64,000 bases of DNA from Chitinophaga sp. Ak27 (GTDB lineage: Bacteria; Bacteroidota; Bacteroidia; Chitinophagales; Chitinophagaceae), in assembly GCF_012726295.1 (NCBI RefSeq), contig NZ_JABAOB010000004.1, positions 496,001 to 560,000 of the forward strand. Reading direction: 5' to 3'. Positions 35,111 through 43,310 of the stretch are shown here, piece by piece. The notes beneath the pieces were generated by a model. It saw only the letters and a list, made by a program, of their open reading frames with translations, did no database searches and was not told the origin of the DNA. The position numbers were made by a program, and so were the translations under genes. The first letter of the stretch is position 1; every line of letters starts with the position of its first letter.

Positions 35111-35142
35111 ATTAACCAGTAAAACAAGTTTTACTGGTTAAT
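35111..35142. promoter_or_regulatory. 32-bp perfect palindrome, probable operator of the CGNR-EamA operon
   Basis: Arms ATTAACCAGTAAAAC (35111-35125) and its exact complement (35128-35142), spacer AA. It lies immediately upstream of the -7 box, covering the -33 region, so a bound dimer would block transcription. It is not followed by a T run in a useful place, so a terminator role is unlikely. Confidence 0.7.
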
Positions 35143-35235
35143 AAAAAATGAGGTTAAAATGGAAATTTCACCATTTAAACCAGTTCTTTATATTATCAAA
35201 CATAATTAATTGAAAATCAATTTATTTATAAACAA

Positions 35236-35262
35236 AAAAGCAACTCCTAAAGAGCTGCTTTT
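35236..35262 (-). terminator. Intrinsic terminator after the GT-C gene
   Basis: Arms 35236-35246 and 35252-35262 (AAAAGCAACTC / GAGCTGCTTTT, one wobble), followed on the minus strand by TTTTTTG. It lies 80 nt beyond the glycosyltransferase stop codon. Confidence 0.75.
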
Positions 35263-35344
35263 CCTATGCTGATGATAGTATTTTAATCTGCAGATATTTG
35301 AAAATCCTGTTGATTTCTCCAGGAATACCGTAAAAATACATTAT

Positions 35345-36976
35345 TTATTTAACATATACTTCAATAATTGCATTTACTGGTCTCCGGGGAGCATAAAATG
35401 TATCTACCTGGTGGTAGTCTTTCTTTAACTCCTCCCTCAATGCGAAGGGGAAAAAGTTATTCAGACCGGGGGCATATTCAAATAACACGAGGTCATAGTG
35501 ACCTTCCTGTACCCTCTGTTTAAAGGTGGCTAACTGCCGGTTAAACATCCCTACGCCCAGGTGATACCATAAGGGATAATCCGGACCGGTTTCCAGTTTA
35601 TAGGGCATAGCTGCTGCCAACGGCGTGAGCTCGGTCATATTCAGCACTTTAATGTTTTCCTTCTTCTCTTTTACTATAGGCAGCGCCAATACCCGGTCCA
35701 TCCCTTTTACGGTCGATTCGGGCATATATACCTTACGGAAAGGCTTCAGGCTGGAAAACACCCAGGAAGATACAGGGATGTCGATAGTGTCGGTATTTAA
35801 CATAAAGTTGCGCCGGTTTACCACATTCTCATGGTTGGGATTATGTGCATCTGCAACTTCAGTTGTGGGAAACAGGCGGTCCGTAAACCGGCCTACATAC
35901 TTCCACCAGGTGCCTGACCACCAGAAGAGTACCAGCAAAGTAGCGCCCAGCATTACCTTTGGGCGGCTGATATCTACTTTCAACAGCTCGCATAAGTAAG
36001 TGGCAATGAAGGCAAAAGCAAAACTGTGAAAGAAAATATTGTTGTCGGGTGGCGTATAGCTGGTCACCTGGAAAATAGCCGCTTCACCTAAAATACCCAG
36101 GGTGAGCAGGGCAAACAATACCTGCCTGCGTTGCTGCAGCCAGGTATTCCATTGTCTTACTTTGGCAACAAGGCACAGTGCTACCAGCACCAGGTATCCC
36201 TTGATCCAGTCAGAACCACCCATGATTTCATCAGTAAAATCGTTTATGGCTAGCCGTGAGCTATGAGGTGGCTGTCCATGGTTGAACCAATAAGCAAACC
36301 CCGGCATCAGCGGCTTAATCATGAACACTGCGATCAGGATAAACATGCCAATGAACACGGGGAAGTCGATCCAGCGCTTTGTCTGGAAGCAGTTATACGC
36401 CAATAGCGCCAGGCATAGCATGAATGCCATGCCGCCACCGTCTTGTTTGGTAAAGATAGACAGGAAGATAAAAAATGCAGCAGCTGCCATCCAGGCATAA
36501 CTACGTTGACGGCTATCCGAAAAAAAGGCTTTCAGGAGAAAACTGATACCCACCAGTTCATATACAATGACCGTATGGTTATACCAGGGCCAAAAGTTGA
36601 AAAACGAATAAGACAATACAAAAACCAGCACCGACAACAGGCGTGCCCCTTTAGGCAGGTCCAGGCTTTTAAGGATGGAGCGGAAAGCAAAACCTGAAAT
36701 AATATTAATAAACACCTGGGCTTTTACCAACGTAATCAGCTCTGGCCCAAAGATTTTGAAGAAGATGGCGGGAATAATCCAGTAACCATATCCCAGTGGC
36801 GTACCAAAATCCTTGTAGGGGATTTGTCCGGATGACAACCGGTAGGCACCCTCCCAGGAAAGGAATATATTTACCCGGTAAGGGAAGGTAACGAACAGGG
36901 GGACCAATGCCAGTACAATAATAATAATGCTTTCGGTAATGGACCACTTGCGATCCTTTAGGGAAATAAGCGACAT
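35345..36976 (-). CDS. GT-C-type membrane glycosyltransferase (ArnT/PMT-like)
   Basis: 543 residues with about 11-12 hydrophobic helices and a soluble C-terminal part (about 385-543). The first outer loop reads LSWEGAYRLSSGQIPYKDFG, the acidic, G-x-I-P-Y-x-D-F type loop of GT-C enzymes that take sugars from polyprenyl phosphates. It faces the divergent lipid-linked arabinose gene set across a 108-bp gap. That makes it a good candidate to transfer the sugar made by that pathway to an envelope acceptor; the acceptor is not known. The closest named family cannot be decided by eye. Confidence 0.8.
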   Translation of the reverse strand: MSLISLKDRKWSITESIIIIVLALVPLFVTFPYRVNIFLSWEGAYRLSSGQIPYKDFGTPLGYGYWIIPAIFFKIFGPELITLVKAQVFINIISGFAFRSILKSLDLPKGARLLSVLVFVLSYSFFNFWPWYNHTVIVYELVGISFLLKAFFSDSRQRSYAWMAAAAFFIFLSIFTKQDGGGMAFMLCLALLAYNCFQTKRWIDFPVFIGMFILIAVFMIKPLMPGFAYWFNHGQPPHSSRLAINDFTDEIMGGSDWIKGYLVLVALCLVAKVRQWNTWLQQRRQVLFALLTLGILGEAAIFQVTSYTPPDNNIFFHSFAFAFIATYLCELLKVDISRPKVMLGATLLVLFWWSGTWWKYVGRFTDRLFPTTEVADAHNPNHENVVNRRNFMLNTDTIDIPVSSWVFSSLKPFRKVYMPESTVKGMDRVLALPIVKEKKENIKVLNMTELTPLAAAMPYKLETGPDYPLWYHLGVGMFNRQLATFKQRVQEGHYDLVLFEYAPGLNNFFPFALREELKKDYHQVDTFYAPRRPVNAIIEVYVK

Positions 36977-37027
36977 AGAAATTGGGATTAGCGGTTATTT
37001 GTAATAATCCGGTAATGTGAATGGTGG

Positions 37028-37035
37028 CAAAAGTA
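37028..37035 (-). promoter_or_regulatory. -7 box of the GT-C gene
   Basis: Minus-strand TACTTTTG (TAnnTTTG), about 51 nt before the start codon at 36976, in the divergent gap with the polyprenyl-phosphate phosphoribosyltransferase gene. On the plus strand the best match is the weaker TATCTTGG. Confidence 0.5.
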
Positions 37036-37084
37036 ATTGAATAAATTGTATCTTGGGCTGTCAGAATCAACTTTTTAGTTCCCC

Positions 37085-37972
37085 ATGAAATACATTCAAT
37101 TACTCAGGCCAAAACACTGGATAAAAAATGCATTCCTTTTTATTCCGCTTTTCTTTGCAGGGGAAATCTTCAATACCACCAAACTAATACAGTTACTTAT
37201 CTCTTTCGTTGCCTTCAGTTTAGTGGCTAGCAGCATCTATATTTTGAACGACTACCGCGATGTGGCTGCCGACCGGCTGCACCCGGTGAAATGTAAACGG
37301 CCACTGGCTTCGGGGGCTATTTCCACGACGACGGCATTATGGCTTTTTGTGCTTTGTGTGGCAGGTGGATTTGCCATTGCCTGCCTGGTGAGGGAGAAAT
37401 TCGCGTTTGTGCTGGGCCTTTATTTTATCATGAACCTGGCTTATTGCTTTGGGCTGAAGAATATCTCTATCCTCGATATCATGATCCTCTCAGTTGGATT
37501 TGTATTGCGGGTAAAGGCCGGCGGTGTAGCGGCCGAGGTAGCCATATCGGAGTGGCTGATGATCATGATCTTCCTGCTGGCCCTTTTTATGGCTATCGCC
37601 AAGCGCCGGGATGATATCCTGATAAAAATGGATTCCGGTAAAGATATGCGGAAAGCAGCCTCCGGGTATAATATGGACTTTCTCAATGTGATGCTCGCGT
37701 TGGTATCGGCAGTCATCATTGTATGCTATTTAATGTATACTATTTCGCCAGAAACCCAGCTGCGGTTTAAGACCTACCGCCTATATTACACCACTCTCTT
37801 TGTAATTGGCGGATTATTACGATATTTGCAAATAACCTACGTGGAGAACAATACCGGCTCTCCCACTAAAATCCTATATAAAGACCGTTTTATTCAATTG
37901 ACCATATTCCTGTGGGTGCTTAATTTTTATATTTTAATTTATTTACCGACAGACAAAACATTTTTTGAATAA
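37085..37972 (+). CDS. Decaprenyl-phosphate phosphoribosyltransferase-like UbiA protein
   Basis: 295 residues, about nine membrane helices. The UbiA first acidic motif is in the form specific for phosphoribosyl transfer: ILNDYRDVAADRLHP followed by VKCKRPLASG (about 54-80). The opening LLRPKHWIKNAFLFIPLFF is also typical. The family moves 5-phosphoribose from PRPP to polyprenyl phosphate, the first step of decaprenyl-phosphoryl-arabinose synthesis in mycobacteria (Rv3806c). It overlaps the DprE1 gene by one nucleotide (TAATG), so it heads a four-gene operon. Confidence 0.93.
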   Translation: MKYIQLLRPKHWIKNAFLFIPLFFAGEIFNTTKLIQLLISFVAFSLVASSIYILNDYRDVAADRLHPVKCKRPLASGAISTTTALWLFVLCVAGGFAIACLVREKFAFVLGLYFIMNLAYCFGLKNISILDIMILSVGFVLRVKAGGVAAEVAISEWLMIMIFLLALFMAIAKRRDDILIKMDSGKDMRKAASGYNMDFLNVMLALVSAVIIVCYLMYTISPETQLRFKTYRLYYTTLFVIGGLLRYLQITYVENNTGSPTKILYKDRFIQLTIFLWVLNFYILIYLPTDKTFFE

Positions 37973-39303
37973 TGCAAAAACGGTTAGCAAATTGGGGTAA
38001 CTACCCGGCTATTACCAGCGACGAAAATGCCTTTACCCAGGAAGAACAACTCCGGGAGTATGTGTTGGCCAATACCCATATGATAGCCCGTGGTAATGGA
38101 CGTTGTTATGGAGACGCCTCCCTGGGTGACCACAGCATATCTATGCTGAAGTACGATAAGATGCTGGCTTTCGACACCGAAAAGGGCATTATGGATGTCC
38201 AGGCCGGCGTAACCCTGGATCAAATCCTCGATATCATTGTTCCTAAAGGTTGGTTTTTACCTGTAACACCCGGTACCAAATATATTACAGTGGGCGGCGC
38301 TGTTGCTTCTGATGTACATGGAAAGAACCATCACGTGGACGGCGCCTTCTCCGGCCATATTATCGATATGGATGTACTCACCGGCTCCGGCGAAACCATT
38401 TGCTGCTCCGCTAGTCAACACCCCGATCTATTCTGGGCCACCTGCGGTGGCATGGGGCTCACCGGCGTTATTACCCGGGTAAAGTTCGGTTTGAAGCAAA
38501 TCTCTACCGCTTATATCCGTCAAACGCAGCTGAAAGCAAAAAACCTGGAGGAAGTGATCCGGCTTTTTGAAGAATATAAGCACTACACTTACTCCATGGC
38601 CTGGATCGATTGCCTGCAAAAGGGCGATAGCTTCGGGCGTAGTATCCTCATAATAGGCGAACATGCCACCCCAGAAGAGCTCAGCGCAGTGCAGCGGAAG
38701 GCGCCCCTTACACTACCAGCTAAACGAAAGCTGACCCTGCCCTTTAACCTGCCCTCTTTTGCGTTGAACACTTTTACGGTAAAGGCGTTTAATTGGTTGT
38801 ATTACGGGAAGAACTATAAAAGGGAAATGCACAAAGTCATTCCTTACGAACCGTTCTTTTACCCCCTGGATGCCATTCTTCACTGGAACCGGGGTTATGG
38901 TAAAGCCGGGTTTGTACAGTACCAGTTTGTCGTTTCCCTGGAGCAGAAAGAAGGCCTGATTACCATCCTCAAACGCATTAGCGACAAAGGCTGGGGTTCC
39001 TTCCTGGCTGTATTAAAAGTATTTGGTAAACAGGAAAGCCTTATCTCCTTCCCTATGGAGGGCTATACACTGGCCCTGGATTTTCCTATACGAAAAGGGC
39101 TGTTTGAATTCCTGGATGAGCTGGACGAAATTGTATTACAATATGGAGGCAGATTATACCTGTCTAAAGATGCCCGGATGAAGCGGGAAATATTCTGGAA
39201 CAGTTATCCCAATGCCGGCAGGTTTGCTGACATTGTGAAGCAATATAATAGCAACGCACGGTTTGAATCCCTCCAATCGGAGCGTTTGTCTTTGACTAAA
39301 TAG
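37972..39303 (+). CDS. dprE1: DprE1-like FAD oxidase (polyprenylphosphoryl-ribose 2'-epimerase subunit)
   Basis: 443 residues, VAO-type flavoprotein. FAD-binding segments are GNGRCYGDASLGD (about 42-54) and TPGTKYITVGGAVASDVHGK with the following NHHVDG (about 98-123), almost as in mycobacterial DprE1. The C-terminal LSKDARM holds the Lys of the active site. It oxidises the 2'-OH of polyprenylphosphoryl-ribose; DprE2 then reduces it to the arabino form. The gene is between the phosphoribosyltransferase and DprE2 genes in the expected order. Confidence 0.94.
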   Translation: MQKRLANWGNYPAITSDENAFTQEEQLREYVLANTHMIARGNGRCYGDASLGDHSISMLKYDKMLAFDTEKGIMDVQAGVTLDQILDIIVPKGWFLPVTPGTKYITVGGAVASDVHGKNHHVDGAFSGHIIDMDVLTGSGETICCSASQHPDLFWATCGGMGLTGVITRVKFGLKQISTAYIRQTQLKAKNLEEVIRLFEEYKHYTYSMAWIDCLQKGDSFGRSILIIGEHATPEELSAVQRKAPLTLPAKRKLTLPFNLPSFALNTFTVKAFNWLYYGKNYKREMHKVIPYEPFFYPLDAILHWNRGYGKAGFVQYQFVVSLEQKEGLITILKRISDKGWGSFLAVLKVFGKQESLISFPMEGYTLALDFPIRKGLFEFLDELDEIVLQYGGRLYLSKDARMKREIFWNSYPNAGRFADIVKQYNSNARFESLQSERLSLTK

Positions 39304-39327
39304 TGTACCCTATTAACGAAACACCAC

Positions 39328-40059
39328 ATGCCGACCATTTTACTTTTAGGCGCCGGTTCCGATATGGCTATCGCCATTGCGCGGAGGTTTGCTGCCGAAA
39401 AATATAATATACAGTTAGCAGCAAGGGCTGCCGACACCCTTATCCCCCAACAACAGGATTTGCAGGTACGTTATGGCGTTAGCGTTACCACTCATGCATT
39501 TGATGCCACCAACTTTTCCTCGCATGCCGCATTTTACGCGGGGTTGCCAGCAATACCGGATATTACCATCTGTGTGTTTGGCTACCTTGGCGACCAGGAA
39601 AAGGCGCAACAAGAATGGGACGAAGCAGCCACCATTATCGATACCAACTATACCGGGGCGGTATCTATTCTCAATGTGGTAGCCAACAGTTATGCTGATA
39701 GAAAACAAGGCATTATTGTGGGGATCAGCTCTGTTGCCGGTGAAAGAGGAAGACAAAGCAACTATATATATGGCAGTGCCAAGGCCGGCTTTACCGCCTA
39801 CCTCAGTGGGCTGAGGAACCGTCTTTTTCGTAGCGGCGTACACGTGATGAGTGTGCAACCAGGGTTTGTTAATACCCGGATGACCCAGCACCTTACCCTC
39901 CCTCCTTTACTGACTGCCCAGCCGGAAGCAGTGGCCCAGGCTGTTTTTAAAGGAATAGAAAAAAAGAAAAATGTGCTGTATGTTAAATGGCACTGGAGGT
40001 ATATTATGCTCATTATCAAACTTATTCCCGAAAGCATTTTCAAAAAACTATCCTTGTGA
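39328..40059 (+). CDS. dprE2: DprE2-like short-chain reductase
   Basis: 243 residues, SDR fold. The nucleotide-binding turn GAGSDMAIAIARRF (about 7-20) replaces the usual TGxxxGxG and resembles the DprE2 type. Catalytic residues sit in ISSVAGERGRQSNYIYGSAKAG (Ser, Tyr, Lys all present). It should use NADH/NADPH to reduce the 2-keto intermediate to polyprenylphosphoryl-arabinose. The gene starts 24 nt after dprE1 and overlaps the HAD gene by 4 nt. Confidence 0.92.
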   Translation: MPTILLLGAGSDMAIAIARRFAAEKYNIQLAARAADTLIPQQQDLQVRYGVSVTTHAFDATNFSSHAAFYAGLPAIPDITICVFGYLGDQEKAQQEWDEAATIIDTNYTGAVSILNVVANSYADRKQGIIVGISSVAGERGRQSNYIYGSAKAGFTAYLSGLRNRLFRSGVHVMSVQPGFVNTRMTQHLTLPPLLTAQPEAVAQAVFKGIEKKKNVLYVKWHWRYIMLIIKLIPESIFKKLSL

Positions 40060-40649
40060 CCATCGCCTTTTTCGATTTCGACGGTACCATCACCCGTAAA
40101 GATACCCTGTGGGAAATCATTAGGTTCCACAGGGGCCGGGCGGCTATGTACGCCGGTGTAGTGCAACTGGCACCGGCGTTTATCCGGTACTTTTTGAAAA
40201 TGATGCCAGCCCAGGAATTAAAGGAAGAGGTATTGGGATATTTTTTTGCAGATATGCCGGTCGCTGAATTCTCAGCAGGCTGTGAAAAATTTTCCAGGGA
40301 ACGATTACCCGCGCTGATACGGCCTTCAGCATTGACGGCTATACGAAAACATCAGCAGCAAGGACATCATGTGGTAGTGGTGACCGCCTCGGCACAGGAC
40401 TGGGTGGCTTCCTGGTGCAGGCGGGAAAACATTGTTTGCCTGGGGACGCGGCTGGAAGTAAAAAATAAGGTAATTACCGGGAAGATACAGGGACTCAACT
40501 GCAATGGAGAAGAAAAGGTAAACCGTATCCGCCAGGCATATCACCTGGAGAATTTCCAGGAAATATATGCCTATGGCGATACCAAAGGCGACAGGCCTAT
40601 GCTGGCGCTGGCACAACATACCATGTATAAGCCTTTCCGGCGCATATAA
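40056..40649 (+). CDS. HAD-IB family phosphatase of the arabinose cassette
   Basis: 197 residues from GTG 40056; the frame is open further upstream, but the fold starts at TIAFFDFDGTITRKDTL and the GTG overlaps the dprE2 stop as GTGA. HAD motifs are DFDGT (I), VVTASAQDWVASWC (II, Thr) and YGDTKGDRPML (IV). Best fit is the HAD-IB (SerB-like) group. In this context the likely substrate is polyprenyl-phosphoryl-5-phosphoribose, whose 5-phosphate must be removed before DprE1 acts; that role is inferred from position. Confidence 0.88.
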   Translation: MTIAFFDFDGTITRKDTLWEIIRFHRGRAAMYAGVVQLAPAFIRYFLKMMPAQELKEEVLGYFFADMPVAEFSAGCEKFSRERLPALIRPSALTAIRKHQQQGHHVVVVTASAQDWVASWCRRENIVCLGTRLEVKNKVITGKIQGLNCNGEEKVNRIRQAYHLENFQEIYAYGDTKGDRPMLALAQHTMYKPFRRI

Positions 40650-40667
40650 ACGGCGCTTTTCGACATA

Positions 40668-40700
40668 AAAAATGCCCTACCATTACGGCAGGGCATTTTT
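40668..40700. terminator. Bidirectional intrinsic terminator
   Basis: AAAAATGCCCT (40668-40678) and AGGGCATTTTT (40690-40700) form a perfect 11-bp stem, flanked by A and T runs on both sides. It separates the convergent HAD and desaturase genes. Confidence 0.88.
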
Positions 40701-40731
40701 ATTATTGTAACAGATTGATTGTACGCTTTCA

Positions 40732-41511
40732 TCAGGCGGCCTTAGCCCGCTTCATCTGTGCTGGCGTCACCAGCGCAGGTTTCAGCTTGATAATACCCAC
40801 AAAGTTCAGCAACTTCATTACCTGGTAGCTGGGATCCAGCTCATACCATTTCTTGGCAAAGTTAGGACTGTCTTTGAATTTATGGTGATTATTCTGGAAC
40901 AGTTCTCCGAGTAACACAATACCCCATGGAGAGGTGTTCCTGGAATGATCGCCGTTATCAAAATTCTGGTAACCGTATTTGTGACCGCACCAGTTAACGA
41001 TAGCACCTTGTACAGGTCCCATCAGGAAGTGGATAGGCAGTAATAAATAAAGATACCACATACCGGCAGGTACAAATACCACGTAAAAAGCAACATAAGC
41101 AGCCATCCATGCGAAGCGGGTAATGTTGCTGTCGCCGAATTTATCCATGGCATCCCATTCTGGTAATGGCTCTGCGGTAAATTTAGGATCTACTACGTTT
41201 GTACGGGTTACAAAACCATTATAGATTTTGCGGGTTTGCACCATCATACCCCAAACGTCTTTAAAGAAGTGTGGAGAATGCGGGTCATGTTCGGTATCGC
41301 TAAACTCGTGGTGCATGCGGTGCATTACGCCATAAGCTCTTGGTATCAGGTAAGAAGATCCCTGGAAAAACCAGGTGCTGAAATAAAAGAAACGCTCCCA
41401 GAACTTGCTGGTAGTATACATTTGGTGAGATGCATACCTGTGTAAATAGAATGTGTGAAAAAACAAGGAAAAGAACCAGTGCACACAAAAGAATATCAGG
41501 ATCGCCGTCAT
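40732..41511 (-). CDS. Membrane fatty-acid (acyl-CoA) desaturase
   Basis: 259 residues, four main hydrophobic helices. Three histidine boxes of the di-iron site are present: HRYASH (about 24-29), HRMHHEFSD (about 64-72) and QNNHHK (about 209-214), with an extra GHKYG before the last. It inserts a double bond into acyl chains, most likely a delta-9-type desaturase adjusting membrane fluidity. Monocistronic, behind its own -7 box, and convergent with the arabinose operon. Confidence 0.94.
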   Translation of the reverse strand: MTAILIFFCVHWFFSLFFHTFYLHRYASHQMYTTSKFWERFFYFSTWFFQGSSYLIPRAYGVMHRMHHEFSDTEHDPHSPHFFKDVWGMMVQTRKIYNGFVTRTNVVDPKFTAEPLPEWDAMDKFGDSNITRFAWMAAYVAFYVVFVPAGMWYLYLLLPIHFLMGPVQGAIVNWCGHKYGYQNFDNGDHSRNTSPWGIVLLGELFQNNHHKFKDSPNFAKKWYELDPSYQVMKLLNFVGIIKLKPALVTPAQMKRAKAA

Positions 41512-41542
41512 TTCTATACTTTGTAAAGTGACAAATAAGCGC

Positions 41543-41550
41543 CAAAGTTA
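41543..41550 (-). promoter_or_regulatory. -7 box of the desaturase gene
   Basis: Minus-strand TAACTTTG matches TAnnTTTG exactly, 31 nt before the ATG at 41511. No good -33 TTG is visible. Confidence 0.5.
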
Positions 41551-41622
41551 CACTAATTTGACCGATAAACCCATAAAAAAGCGATCCTGTTGGTGAAGGA
41601 AAAGTTAAAATAATTTTAAATC

Positions 41623-43266
41623 TCAATATTTCCTTACCCGTCGTAACTCCAACATATTCATGCCGTTACCTGTTAACCCGGTTACATTCGGCTGTACCAG
41701 CCGGATTACCTCATCGTAAAACAGGGGCACTACGGTGGCATCTGAAGTGATCATGTTATCCATGGCCTGGTACTGTCTATAACGAATACTGTCGTTGTTC
41801 TCCTCCAGTGCCTGCTCATAGAGGCGGTCGAAAGCCGGGTTGTTATAGCGGGTATAATTGGGAGGCGCCGGGTTCTTACTGTAAAACATGGCCAGGTAGC
41901 TTTCGGCATCGGGGTAGTCAGCTATCCAGCTACCGCGGAAAAAAAGCGCCTGGGATTTAGCGGTTTGCTCCAGCAGCAGGCTTTTCTGCAGTACCTCCAC
42001 CTGCACACGGATCCCTATCTCCTGCACCTGATTGGCTACGTAGTTGGCCAGGTCAGCATAAATAGGGATAGACAGCAACTTGATTACCGGCAATCCCTTT
42101 CCGTCGGGATACCCCGCTTCCCGCAACAGTTGCCGGGCCAGCCCGGGATTGTAGGGATATCCTCTTACCTGGCTGGAATCGAATGAGGGCAAGCCCGCCG
42201 GCACAAACCCGGAGGTGGCCGCAGTACCTATGCCGTTACGCAGGTAGGTCATCATTTTGATACGGTCTATACTATAATTGATGGCCTGCCTGATTTTTCT
42301 GAAATGCAGAGGCGAGTTACGTACCAGCGGGTTGGCGCTGTCCGCCAGGATGCCGAGGTATTCCGTATTCAGATAGGGATGTTTGCTGAGTACCATTTTC
42401 CCCTCCCATTCCTTTCGCAGCCGGCCTTGCTTGGTCAACACCTCATCTTTAAACGACGCATCGATATCGTTCATAAAATCCAGCCGGCCCTGGCGAAAGA
42501 GCAGGAACTCTGATGCTTTGCTTTCCAGGAAGCTCACCTGTACTGCTTCCAGGTAAGGTAAGCGTTGCCCGTTTTCGTCTTTCTCAAAATAATCGGGATT
42601 GCGGTGCAGCACCAGGGCCTGGCCCTCATCCCAGAAGAAGAAGCGGAAAGGTCCTGTACCGCAGGGATGGCTGCGAAAGTCTTTCCCGTATTTTTCCACG
42701 GCCTCATGTGGTATCACGGAGCAATATTGCATACTAAGAATGCCCAATATCGGATGGAAAGGCCGGTACAGGGTAATAGAAAACGTTGAATCATTGAGGG
42801 CCTTGAAACCACTATCGGCGCTAAGTTTACCATTGAATATCCAGGCGCCCGATGATGCGGTAGCCGGGTCCATGATGCGTTTCAGGCTATATACCACATC
42901 GTGGGCCGTCATACGACGACCTTTTCCTCCGGGAAAAATATCACTGTCGTGGAAATAGACATCCGTGCGCAGATCAAAGGTATAGGTGCGGTGATCGGCC
43001 GACACCTGCCATTGCCTGGCCAGCGAAGGACGGATTTCCAGGTTGCTGTCGGGTTCCACCAGCGTATTATATAACTGTTTTACCGCCCATATTACTTCCT
43101 GGCTTTTGGCAAAGGCCGGGTCAAGACTGGCAATTGTATAGGTACTGTTGTACCGGAATACGGACAACGACCGTTTTTCCGATGGCGTACAGGATACCCA
43201 TAATAAGCCGCTGAGGAGGACAAGCCTCCATTTAATTATAACCGCCTGACAATAACAACTTTTCAT
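41623..43266 (-). CDS. Peptide-type ABC substrate-binding lipoprotein (SBP family 5)
   Basis: 547 residues. The signal peptide ends in a lipobox-like LLWVSC (Cys about 26), so it is probably a lipoprotein. The body matches the DppA/OppA group: ASLDPAFAKSQEVIWAVKQLYNTL near the start, GRRMTAHDVVYSLKRIMDP, IPHEAVEKYGKDF followed by CGTGPFRF, and the late RGSWIADYPDAESYLAMFY. No permease or ATPase genes lie next to it, so it is an orphan and partners must be elsewhere. Divergent from the M1 peptidase gene, which could suggest joint peptide use. Confidence 0.92.
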   Translation of the reverse strand: MKSCYCQAVIIKWRLVLLSGLLWVSCTPSEKRSLSVFRYNSTYTIASLDPAFAKSQEVIWAVKQLYNTLVEPDSNLEIRPSLARQWQVSADHRTYTFDLRTDVYFHDSDIFPGGKGRRMTAHDVVYSLKRIMDPATASSGAWIFNGKLSADSGFKALNDSTFSITLYRPFHPILGILSMQYCSVIPHEAVEKYGKDFRSHPCGTGPFRFFFWDEGQALVLHRNPDYFEKDENGQRLPYLEAVQVSFLESKASEFLLFRQGRLDFMNDIDASFKDEVLTKQGRLRKEWEGKMVLSKHPYLNTEYLGILADSANPLVRNSPLHFRKIRQAINYSIDRIKMMTYLRNGIGTAATSGFVPAGLPSFDSSQVRGYPYNPGLARQLLREAGYPDGKGLPVIKLLSIPIYADLANYVANQVQEIGIRVQVEVLQKSLLLEQTAKSQALFFRGSWIADYPDAESYLAMFYSKNPAPPNYTRYNNPAFDRLYEQALEENNDSIRYRQYQAMDNMITSDATVVPLFYDEVIRLVQPNVTGLTGNGMNMLELRRVRKY

Positions 43267-43310
43267 TTGGCAGTAAATTAATATCTTTCAGGTTAAAATA
43301 TACGAATAAT

